Assembly: GCF_013359935.1 (NCBI RefSeq) | Contig: NZ_JABMCB010000206.1 | Span: 310,001-374,000, forward strand | DNA: 64,000 nucleotides | From: Paenibacillus xylanilyticus | GTDB lineage: Bacteria; Bacillota; Bacilli; Paenibacillales; Paenibacillaceae | Direction: 5' to 3' | Shown: in pieces, positions 57,690 through 64,000 of the stretch | Numbering within the stretch: the first letter of the stretch is position 1 | How the letters are laid out: every line of letters begins with the position of its first letter | Made by a program: the position numbers and the translations under genes | The notes under the pieces: generated by a model | What the model saw: only the letters and a program-made list of their open reading frames with translations | The model's database searches: none | Told to the model about the DNA's origin: nothing

Positions 57690-58982
57690 ATGAAATTAGA
57701 AAAATTCGCTCATCCAACTGAAGGGGAAAAAATTCAGATTGATAACGGTACACTGCAAGTGCCCAATAACCCAATCATCCCATTCATCGAAGGTGACGGT
57801 ACAGGCCGTGATATCTGGAAAGCTTCCAAACGTGTACTGGATGCAGCTGTAGAAAAAGCATATGATGGCAGCAAAAAAATTGCATGGTATGAAGTGTTTG
57901 CTGGTGAGAAAGCATTCAATACATACGGTGAATGGTTGCCAAACGATACGCTTGAAGCGATTCGTGAGTATATTGTAGCCATCAAAGGACCTCTGACGAC
58001 GCCAATCGGTGGCGGAATTCGTTCCCTGAACGTTGCATTGCGTCAAGAGCTTGACCTGTACACTTGCTTGCGTCCTGTACGTTACTTCGACGGTGTACCT
58101 TCCCCGGTAAAACGTCCTGAGCTGGTAGACATGGTCATTTTCCGTGAAAATACGGAAGATATCTATGCAGGTATCGAGTATGCTGAAGGCTCGGATGAAG
58201 TGAAAAAAGTGATCCAGTTCCTGCAACAGGAAATGGGCGTTAACAAAATCCGTTTCCCTGAAACATCAGGTATCGGTATTAAGCCAGTATCTTCCGAAGG
58301 TTCGAAACGTTTGGTACGTGCAGCCGTTCAGTATGCCATCGATCACAACCGTAAGAGTGTGACATTGGTACACAAAGGTAACATCATGAAATTCACTGAA
58401 GGTGCCTTCAAAAACTGGGGTTATGAAGTAGCTGAGGATGAATTCGGCGATAAAGTGTTCACTTGGGCACAATACGATATCATCAAGGAAAAAGATGGTA
58501 CTGATGCAGCGAATGCAGCACAAAAAGCAGCTGAAGATGCAGGTAAAATCATCGTTAAAGATGCAATTGCCGACATTGCTCTGCAACAAGTATTGACTCG
58601 TCCAGGCGAGTTCGATGTCATTGCTACTTTGAACCTGAACGGTGACTACCTGTCCGATGCACTTGCAGCACAAGTTGGTGGTATTGGTATCGCTCCAGGA
58701 GCTAACATCAACTATGTAACAGGCCATGCCATTTTCGAAGCTACACACGGTACTGCACCTAAATATGCGGACAAAGATGTCGTGAACCCTGGTTCCGTTA
58801 TTCTGTCCGGCGTTATGTTGCTTGAGCACCTGGGATGGCAAGAAGCTGCAAACCTGATCTACAAAGGAATGGAAACTTCCATCAACAACAAAACGGTAAC
58901 ATATGACTTTGCACGTCTGATGGATGGCGCTACTGAAGTTAAATGCTCTGAATTCGCTGATCAAATCATTAAAAACCTGTAA
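57690..58982 (+). CDS. icd: Isocitrate dehydrogenase (NADP+)
   Basis: Icd oxidatively decarboxylates isocitrate to 2-oxoglutarate with NADP+. The protein shows IPFIEGDGTGRDIWKA, GPLTTPIGGGIRSLNVALRQ (with the conserved Ser of the substrate site), FRENTEDIYAGIEY, LVHKGNIMKFTEGAFKNWGY and ATHGTAPKYADKD. The length (430 residues) is close to the family. Two ATGs are six bases apart: 57684 has only four bases of spacing from AAGGAGG, while 57690 has ten; I prefer 57690, but this is not decided. mdh follows after 15 bases. Confidence 0.96.
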   Translation: MKLEKFAHPTEGEKIQIDNGTLQVPNNPIIPFIEGDGTGRDIWKASKRVLDAAVEKAYDGSKKIAWYEVFAGEKAFNTYGEWLPNDTLEAIREYIVAIKGPLTTPIGGGIRSLNVALRQELDLYTCLRPVRYFDGVPSPVKRPELVDMVIFRENTEDIYAGIEYAEGSDEVKKVIQFLQQEMGVNKIRFPETSGIGIKPVSSEGSKRLVRAAVQYAIDHNRKSVTLVHKGNIMKFTEGAFKNWGYEVAEDEFGDKVFTWAQYDIIKEKDGTDAANAAQKAAEDAGKIIVKDAIADIALQQVLTRPGEFDVIATLNLNGDYLSDALAAQVGGIGIAPGANINYVTGHAIFEATHGTAPKYADKDVVNPGSVILSGVMLLEHLGWQEAANLIYKGMETSINNKTVTYDFARLMDGATEVKCSEFADQIIKNL

Positions 58983-58997
58983 AGGGAGTTGAGAAGC

Positions 58998-59939
58998 ATG
59001 ACTATTCAGCGCAAAAAAATCACAGTAGTCGGCGCCGGGTTTACCGGAGCGACAACAGCTCTGATGCTTGCCCAAAAGGAACTCGGAGATGTTGTACTGG
59101 TTGATATTCCCCAATTGGAGAACCCGACTAAAGGTAAAGCACTCGATATGCTGGAGGCCAGCCCGGTACAAGGCTTTGACAGCAATATCATCGGAACTTC
59201 CAATTACGAAGACGCGGCAGGTTCGGACATTGTGATTATCACTGCAGGTATTGCCCGCAAACCGGGAATGAGCCGTGATGATCTGGTGAACACCAACGCA
59301 GGAATCGTGAAGTCCGTGTGTGAAAATGTGAAAAAATATTGCCCTGATTCCATCGTCATTATTCTGAGCAACCCGGTAGATGCGATGACTTATGCAGCAT
59401 ATAAGACACTAGGATTCCCTAAAAACCGAGTGATCGGTCAATCCGGTGTCCTGGATACGGCTCGATATTGCACATTCATTGCACAAGAGCTGAATGTATC
59501 AGTTGAGGATGTCCGTGGTTTCGTTCTTGGTGGCCACGGAGACGATATGGTACCTCTTGTTCGTTATTCGAGCGTCGGTGGTATTCCGATTGATACACTG
59601 ATTCCGGCAGACCGCATCGAATCCATCGTACAACGCACACGTGTTGGTGGTGGCGAGATTGTCAATCTGCTTGGTAACGGAAGTGCGTATTATGCGCCTG
59701 CAGCGTCACTGGTTCAGATGACCGAAGCAATTCTGAAAGACAAAAAACGGATCATTCCAGTGATTGCTTACCTTGAGGGCGAATACGGTTATAACGATTT
59801 GTTCCTGGGAGTACCAACCATTCTGGGTGGAAACGGAATTGAAAAAGTGTTCGAACTCGAACTAACGCCTGAGGAAAAGGCGGGACTCGATAAATCCGCT
59901 GACTCGGTTCGAAACGTCATTTCAGTCGTAACCATCTAA
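58998..59939 (+). CDS. mdh: Malate dehydrogenase
   Basis: Mdh oxidises malate to oxaloacetate with NAD+. It is of the lactate-dehydrogenase-like type: Rossmann motif VVGAGFTGATTALMLAQKE, VDIPQLENPTKGKALDM with the Asp that selects NAD, ITAGIARKPGMSRDDL, LSNPVDAMTY and the catalytic histidine in LGGHGDDMVPLVRYS. The 313 residues match B. subtilis Mdh in size. ATG 58998 is chosen over TTG 58989, which would touch the AGGGAG site. It is the last gene of the TCA cluster. Confidence 0.97.
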   Translation: MTIQRKKITVVGAGFTGATTALMLAQKELGDVVLVDIPQLENPTKGKALDMLEASPVQGFDSNIIGTSNYEDAAGSDIVIITAGIARKPGMSRDDLVNTNAGIVKSVCENVKKYCPDSIVIILSNPVDAMTYAAYKTLGFPKNRVIGQSGVLDTARYCTFIAQELNVSVEDVRGFVLGGHGDDMVPLVRYSSVGGIPIDTLIPADRIESIVQRTRVGGGEIVNLLGNGSAYYAPAASLVQMTEAILKDKKRIIPVIAYLEGEYGYNDLFLGVPTILGGNGIEKVFELELTPEEKAGLDKSADSVRNVISVVTI

Positions 59940-59968
59940 GTTTGAAAACTTCTTGAACAGAAACAGTG

Positions 59969-60001
59969 AGAAAACCTCCGGAAAACCCGGAGGTTTTCTT
60001 T
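59969..60001 (+). terminator. Rho-independent terminator of the citZ-icd-mdh cluster
   Basis: GAAAACCTCCGG pairs with CCGGAGGTTTTC, 5-base loop, followed by TTTTC. Confidence 0.9.
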
Positions 60002-60074
60002 TCTTTGGATAAGTTCCCCAGTATAATGGGATGTGATGTATAGCACATTGAAAATGTTGAGGAGGATGGAAATT

Positions 60075-60500
60075 TTGACAATGATTATGTATTTGCTTCA
60101 TATTATTGGAGCACTGTCGATGGGATTCTATCTGATCTTGCCATTCGTAGTTGGTAAGATCCGCACTCTGAATGCTGCGGCACAAGAAGGCGCATTTACA
60201 TCGGTTCGTTCATTGAACCGTTTTGCCCAGTATGGATTGGTTATCCAGCTTCTCACAGGGGGGTACCTCATGACGAAGGGAGAGTATTCCTACCTTTGGA
60301 TGGGTGTAGTGGTTGTTTTATTGCTCGCAATCGCTGCCATTGGGGGCATTATGGGTAAACCGCTGCGGTTGGCTGCAGAAGGTGTGAAAAGCAACCGTGA
60401 CGTAAGCCCTGAGCAAGGCAAGATCCGCACGTTTAGTACAATACTGGCTGTACTGCTGCTCATTATGATTTATCTTATGGTTGATCGAACTGTAATCTAA
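60075..60500 (+). CDS. Small integral membrane protein, unknown function
   Basis: The 141-residue protein has four hydrophobic helices (about residues 3-26, 50-66, 74-92 and 119-136), with the first segment reading IMYLLHIIGALSMGFYLILP. The layout resembles DUF2269-type membrane proteins, but I am not sure. TTG 60075 is my preferred start, nine bases after GGAGG (60061-60065). ATG 60066 overlaps that site and ATG 60081 is fifteen bases away. A TATAAT hexamer at 60022-60027 may be its -10. A hairpin ends the gene. Confidence 0.7.
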   Translation: MTMIMYLLHIIGALSMGFYLILPFVVGKIRTLNAAAQEGAFTSVRSLNRFAQYGLVIQLLTGGYLMTKGEYSYLWMGVVVVLLLAIAAIGGIMGKPLRLAAEGVKSNRDVSPEQGKIRTFSTILAVLLLIMIYLMVDRTVI

Positions 60501-60609
60501 AATGTTAACGCAAGAATGTGATCTGAGGCAGGTTCTAACCTGAACTTAAAACGCTTGCAAAATCGGACAGGACAAGCCCTGCTGGGTAAATAGATCCTAG
60601 AGGCATTTA

Positions 60610-60642
60610 AAATAGACAACCCAAAGGGCTGTCTATTTTTTG
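60610..60642. terminator. Terminator between the membrane protein and diguanylate cyclase genes
   Basis: AATAGACA pairs with TGTCTATT with further CCC/GGG pairing inside, followed by T residues on the plus strand and A-tract-derived T residues on the minus strand. Confidence 0.75.
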
Positions 60643-60658
60643 TTTGCATACTTTTTAA

Positions 60659-62221
60659 TTAAGCGAGGCTGACTGAATGAGCATATACGGCGTTCCGGCC
60701 ACTGCGTTTTGACTCGTATAGTGCACTGTCTGCATCTCGAAGCAATGACTCCAGTGAATCCGTAACACCACTGTATTGGGCAACGCCGAAGCTGGATGTA
60801 ATGGGTATAAAAGTGCCTTCCACATCAAGCGGTTCATTCAGCAATGCCACACGTAACTGCTCGGCTAATCGCTTACCCTCCTGAAGAGTGGCATTCGGGA
60901 GTGCGATAACAAATTCCTCTCCGCCATACCGGGCAAACAGCATCTCGGAATTCAGATAACGATTACATACTGAAACGACATGAACAATGGCCTGATCGCC
61001 AACATCATGTCCGTAGGTATCGTTTATTCGTTTGAAATAATCAATATCAAATAAAATAAAGGATGCAGGCTGATGATTAAGCTGAGCCTCGTTCAGCAAT
61101 TCCCGGCCTTTATGCAGGAAATGAGTTCGATTGTATATTTTGGTTAGACCATCGAAATAAGCGAGCTGCTTCAATTGTTCTTGCAGAAAGCGCTGCTCCG
61201 TAATATCGATTAGCATGATCAGGCTGCCAACGGCCTCTCCATTTTTGTTATACACATACGATGTTCTGACCTGGTAACAGACCGTCTGCCCGTGCAGCTG
61301 CCAATACAGATCGGTCTGTAGGCCTTCCCTTCCGTATTCCACAGGAAAAGTCTCACCGGCCAGTGAAAGCCAGATATCATTCAGCGGCTGTCCAACCATG
61401 CTCGTCTCAAGTTCAGGCAGCATATCACGCAACGCTTTGTTGTAATCGACCAGACGATTTGAACTATCCAGGACAATAACGCCCTCGCGCATACTCTCGA
61501 AAATGCTGTCTTTGGCAATAGGCACGATGGTCAATAGACGGGTGGACAGGATTGCCCAGATGTACATGGATGAGGTGATACACATGAGCACGGGAACGGG
61601 ATCCATTCCTCCGGGTGTCATTCCCATTAAGTAAAGAAAGGCACCCGTCATGGGAATCAACTGAGAGGTAATCAAGGTGAGCAGCTGACGGCGATACATT
61701 TTTTTGGTATGTTTCCATTGCGCGATCAGGATCAGACAGGCACATAACAAACATGAAAAGGTAAATGCTCCGTGAACCACATACCATTGACCAGCGGCAA
61801 TATCCATCAGAGGAACAGAACTATCCGTTCTAAGCCATACTTTTTTGTAGAACAGATGGTGATAGTCATTGGTGGCAACCATAAAGAGCGTAATCGTCGG
61901 AATGATGAACAGTGCGGCAGTTGCCTTCTTGGATAATGATTTTCCCGTGTACTGGATCATGAGGATCAGACCGAGGGAGGCCGAAAAAGGCATGCCCATG
62001 TATTCCACTACCGTCCAGAATTTCATTTGTTCAAGTGTATTACTGGCGAGTTCAATGGCATACCCGAAGGTGTAAACGGATAAGGCAGCCGTATAGAGAA
62101 TAAATACGTTGGCCCTGGAAATTTCCGATCTCCTAAAATACGTGTATACACACAAAAAAACATTCAGAACGGCTGAAGTGGCTACAAGGGATATATATGC
62201 ATTGATGTGCGACGGTTCCAT
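60659..62221 (-). CDS. Diguanylate cyclase with 7TM sensor and PAS domain
   Basis: The 520-residue protein has an N-terminal histidine-kinase-type 7TM sensor region (about residues 5-220, with repeated hydrophobic helices), a PAS domain (about 235-350, VIVLDSSNRLVDYNKALRDM) and a C-terminal GGDEF domain (about 355-515). The catalytic loop reads ARYGGEEFVIALPNA, an active GGEEF variant. The RxxD inhibitory site five residues upstream is absent, so product inhibition may be weak. It should make c-di-GMP from GTP in response to a membrane signal. ATG 62221 starts the gene. It opposes the two HD-GYP proteins in the window in function. Confidence 0.92.
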   Translation of the reverse strand: MEPSHINAYISLVATSAVLNVFLCVYTYFRRSEISRANVFILYTAALSVYTFGYAIELASNTLEQMKFWTVVEYMGMPFSASLGLILMIQYTGKSLSKKATAALFIIPTITLFMVATNDYHHLFYKKVWLRTDSSVPLMDIAAGQWYVVHGAFTFSCLLCACLILIAQWKHTKKMYRRQLLTLITSQLIPMTGAFLYLMGMTPGGMDPVPVLMCITSSMYIWAILSTRLLTIVPIAKDSIFESMREGVIVLDSSNRLVDYNKALRDMLPELETSMVGQPLNDIWLSLAGETFPVEYGREGLQTDLYWQLHGQTVCYQVRTSYVYNKNGEAVGSLIMLIDITEQRFLQEQLKQLAYFDGLTKIYNRTHFLHKGRELLNEAQLNHQPASFILFDIDYFKRINDTYGHDVGDQAIVHVVSVCNRYLNSEMLFARYGGEEFVIALPNATLQEGKRLAEQLRVALLNEPLDVEGTFIPITSSFGVAQYSGVTDSLESLLRDADSALYESKRSGRNAVYAHSVSLA

Positions 62222-62321
62222 TGTTTGGTCTCCATGTCAGATTGAAATATCTGTTATTTGAAATGCCGGGTTGAACCCTTGTTTATACCGATAAAAGGAA
62301 CAAAAGAACACATTTGTATAC

Positions 62322-62334
62322 TGTACATTGTACA
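62322..62334. repeat. TGTACA direct and inverted repeat
   Basis: TGTACATTGTACA consists of two copies of the self-complementary TGTACA separated by one base, about 100 bases upstream of the divergent diguanylate cyclase gene. It could be a regulator site. Confidence 0.3.
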
Positions 62335-62434
62335 TCAGCTGAAGCAGCATAGGAATTACAAATTGAATTTAGAAACAGTGTATTTCCGAAAAAAAGTGGA
62401 TTTTTAGTGCAATTTTAATTAAATGCTATTTTCT

Positions 62435-62460
62435 GTTTGACCTCCAAAAGAGAGTGGTAA
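62435..62460 (+). promoter_or_regulatory. Sigma-B-like promoter candidate for the SDR gene
   Basis: GTTTGA and TGGTAA are 14 bases apart. Each differs at one position from the Bacillus sigma-B hexamers GTTTAA and GGGTAA. The B. subtilis relative yhdF is a general-stress gene. It is not clear that this organism has sigma-B, so the site is weakly supported. Confidence 0.25.
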
Positions 62461-62585
62461 GTAAGTATCGAGACAACAGTAGTGGACCTGGATGATGTCA
62501 GTTGCAGAGGAATAATCTGTTCTGTTCATGCCATCCTACAGAATGAGAACTTGTACAGCAATTCATTTTGAGAGGAGAATGTGAA

Positions 62586-63455
62586 ATGTCAACCAATACA
62601 CAAACGCAAAAAACGATGCCAGCGCAGCATCAGGATCAGCGTCCCGGAATTGAATCGGAGATGCATCCTAAACCGGAGTTCGAAAAACCGCAGTATAAGG
62701 CTGCGGATAAATTGTTGGACAAAGTCACCCTAATTACCGGTGGTGACAGTGGAATTGGACGTGCCGTGGCCGTTACGTATGCCAAAGAGGGTGCGGATGT
62801 AGCCATCGTATATCTGAGTGAGCACAAGGATGCGGAAGAGACGAAGCGGCAAGTGGAGCAGGAAGGACGCAAGTGTATTCTGATTGCTGGGGACATTGGT
62901 GACGTCTCATTTGCCAAGAAAGCCGTTCAGCAGACGGTGGAGCAGCTGGGCAAGCTGGACATTGTGGTAAACAATGCTGCCGAGCAGCATCCGCAGCAGC
63001 AATTGGAGGATATTACGCCTGAACAGCTGGAGCGGACGTTCCGCACCAACATATTCGGGATGTTTTATGTCACACAGGCAGCCCTGCCACATCTGAAGCA
63101 AGGCAGCACGATTATCAACACGACGTCAATCACTGCCTATCGCGGAAATCCAACCCTGATCGATTATTCATCGACCAAAGGAGCCATTACGTCTTTCACG
63201 CGTTCCCTGTCCATGAATGTCGTCGAGAAAGGCATTCGTGTCAATGCAGTAGCTCCAGGCCCAATCTGGACCCCACTAATTCCGTCGACATTTGATGAGA
63301 AAAAGGTGAGCGAGTTCGGCGCAACGCAGCCAATGAAGCGTCCTGGTCAACCGGATGAGCTGGCTCCGGCTTATGTATATCTTGCATCGGATGATTCATC
63401 TTATGTAAGTGGACAAGTCATGCACATCAATGGCGGCGAAGTCGTTAACGGGTAA
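62586..63455 (+). CDS. SDR family oxidoreductase (YhdF-like)
   Basis: The 289-residue short-chain dehydrogenase/reductase has a 40-residue polar N-terminal extension (Gln-rich, EMHPKPEFEKPQYKA) typical of the YhdF/YhxC group. The Rossmann domain follows: TLITGGDSGIGRAVAVTYAK, DIVVNNAAEQHP, the catalytic Ser in NTTSITAYRG, and YSSTKGAI with Tyr and Lys. NAD(P) is expected as cofactor; the substrate is unknown, though relatives are labelled glucose 1-dehydrogenase without good evidence. ATG 62586 follows GAGAGGAG. It ends at a clear terminator. Confidence 0.9.
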   Translation: MSTNTQTQKTMPAQHQDQRPGIESEMHPKPEFEKPQYKAADKLLDKVTLITGGDSGIGRAVAVTYAKEGADVAIVYLSEHKDAEETKRQVEQEGRKCILIAGDIGDVSFAKKAVQQTVEQLGKLDIVVNNAAEQHPQQQLEDITPEQLERTFRTNIFGMFYVTQAALPHLKQGSTIINTTSITAYRGNPTLIDYSSTKGAITSFTRSLSMNVVEKGIRVNAVAPGPIWTPLIPSTFDEKKVSEFGATQPMKRPGQPDELAPAYVYLASDDSSYVSGQVMHINGGEVVNG

Positions 63456-63494
63456 TTCAATCTTGTATCTGGTAAGTTACTTAAACCATAATTC

Positions 63495-63535
63495 AGACGT
63501 ATCGTTCGGCTGCTGCTGGGCGGTACGTCTTTTTA
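63495..63535 (+). terminator. Rho-independent terminator
   Basis: AGACGTA-T-C pairs with GGTACGTCT, followed by five T residues. Confidence 0.7.
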
Positions 63536-63740
63536 ATTGTAACGACTGGCAAATTTCTATGCTGAGTTTACAAAAGTCAAGATCAGAAATGATAGTTACA
63601 TGATATTCTTGATACATGTTCTCTCAGACTAAATGCAGCAAGGATAGCCCTATCCTTATCTGCTTCAAGTTAGAAACAGATTTGTCCCGAAGGCATCTGT
63701 GATATGATAGACGGAACATACGCATCGGGGAGGATACAAC

Positions 63741-64000
63741 GTGAAGATTAGCAAACAAAATGCAGCGCATTACATATGGGGTGCGCAATGTGATGGATGG
63801 CATCTCGTCCAGAATGAGGGATTAAGCATTATCCATGAGCGCATGCCCGCGGGAACAGCTGAAATACGGCATTACCATTCCGCAAGCCGCCAATTCTTTT
63901 TTATTCTCAGTGGAGTGGCCTGTATGGAGCTTGATGGAGTGGAGTATACTCTTGAGCCACATGAAGGACTGGAGATTCCACCAGGTGTGCCTCATCAGAT
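63741..64000 (+). CDS. Cupin domain protein (3' end outside the window)
   Basis: An open frame starts at GTG 63741, six bases after GGGGAGGA, and runs off the end of the window with 86 residues readable. It shows the cupin pattern: the metal-binding HYHSASRQFFFILSG (first motif) and LEPHEGLEIPPGVPHQ (second motif), preceded by ERMPAGTAEIR. Cupins bind a metal in a small beta barrel and have many functions, so the role cannot be given. It is not part of the SDR operon, since a terminator lies between them. Confidence 0.85.
   Translation, partial: MKISKQNAAHYIWGAQCDGWHLVQNEGLSIIHERMPAGTAEIRHYHSASRQFFFILSGVACMELDGVEYTLEPHEGLEIPPGVPHQ

Noticed and set aside
58266..59171. 301-codon minus-strand ORF opposite icd and mdh
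   Set aside because: Antisense shadow across two well-supported genes, with no start site and an implausible composition.
1..64000. CRISPR arrays, insertion sequences, prophage, tRNA or rRNA genes
   Set aside because: No regularly spaced repeats, transposase or integrase reading frames, or RNA gene patterns were seen.

Overview
The window is chromosomal DNA of an endospore-forming Bacillota, most probably a Paenibacillus. The case rests on spore-coat genes (cotJABC, YheC/YheD-type ATP-grasp proteins), sporulation genes (ytrH, ytrI, ytvI, a YjcZ-like peptide), a complete sufCDSUB operon, and two blocks that follow Bacillus subtilis gene order (ytoI-ytpI-ytrI-ytrH-dnaE and accDA-pyk-fxsA-ytvI-citZ-icd-mdh). 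Species cannot be read from the sequence. No rRNA, tRNA, CRISPR array or intact insertion sequence was seen.

Layout. Positions 1-6000 are an AT-rich accessory stretch of small, mostly unrecognised genes: a membrane-anchored protein, a DUF4238/SEC-C protein, a stalk-domain protein, a broken NPCBM-type gene behind an SOS-box-like palindrome, small membrane proteins, and two adjacent secreted or anchored proteins that share a motif. From 6.1 kb the sequence becomes ordinary Paenibacillus core: yunC, the methionine-salvage pair mtnK-mtnA, a Dps protein, a DUF1802 protein and the suf operon behind a PerR/Fur-like palindrome. Positions 16-24 kb hold an M23 peptidase, a YjcZ-like peptide, two HD-GYP proteins, a MoaD-MoaE fusion, a 5'-nucleotidase family protein, yfkAB and a CNNM/CorC-type protein. 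Positions 24.8-26.1 kb hold cotJABC.

Positions 26.2-29.8 kb carry an unusual minus-strand metabolic cluster: a ThDP-dependent enzyme, a carboxymuconolactone-decarboxylase-like protein, a STAS-like protein and a KAS III-like enzyme whose usual catalytic His and Asn are replaced. After an oxidoreductase, a chemoreceptor and a HAD phosphatase comes the most striking locus, 34.2-40.5 kb: five consecutive YheC/YheD-type ATP-grasp paralogues on the minus strand, divergent from yheA. This is the best candidate for an under-described system, since five presumptive ligases expressed together could build a spore-surface or spore-interior molecule.

Positions 41-49 kb hold ytoI, ytpI, ytrI, ytrH (with a good sigma-E-like promoter), a DnaE enlarged by two low-complexity inserts, and a PgpA-like phosphatase. 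Positions 50-60 kb hold central metabolism: accD-accA (malonyl-CoA), pyk, a thioesterase, fxsA, ytvI, then citZ-icd-mdh, with two cre-like sites upstream of citZ and a 16-bp palindrome between citZ and icd. The window ends with a small membrane protein, a diguanylate cyclase, an SDR oxidoreductase and a cupin gene cut by the window edge. One diguanylate cyclase and two HD-GYP proteins make c-di-GMP turnover a recurring theme.
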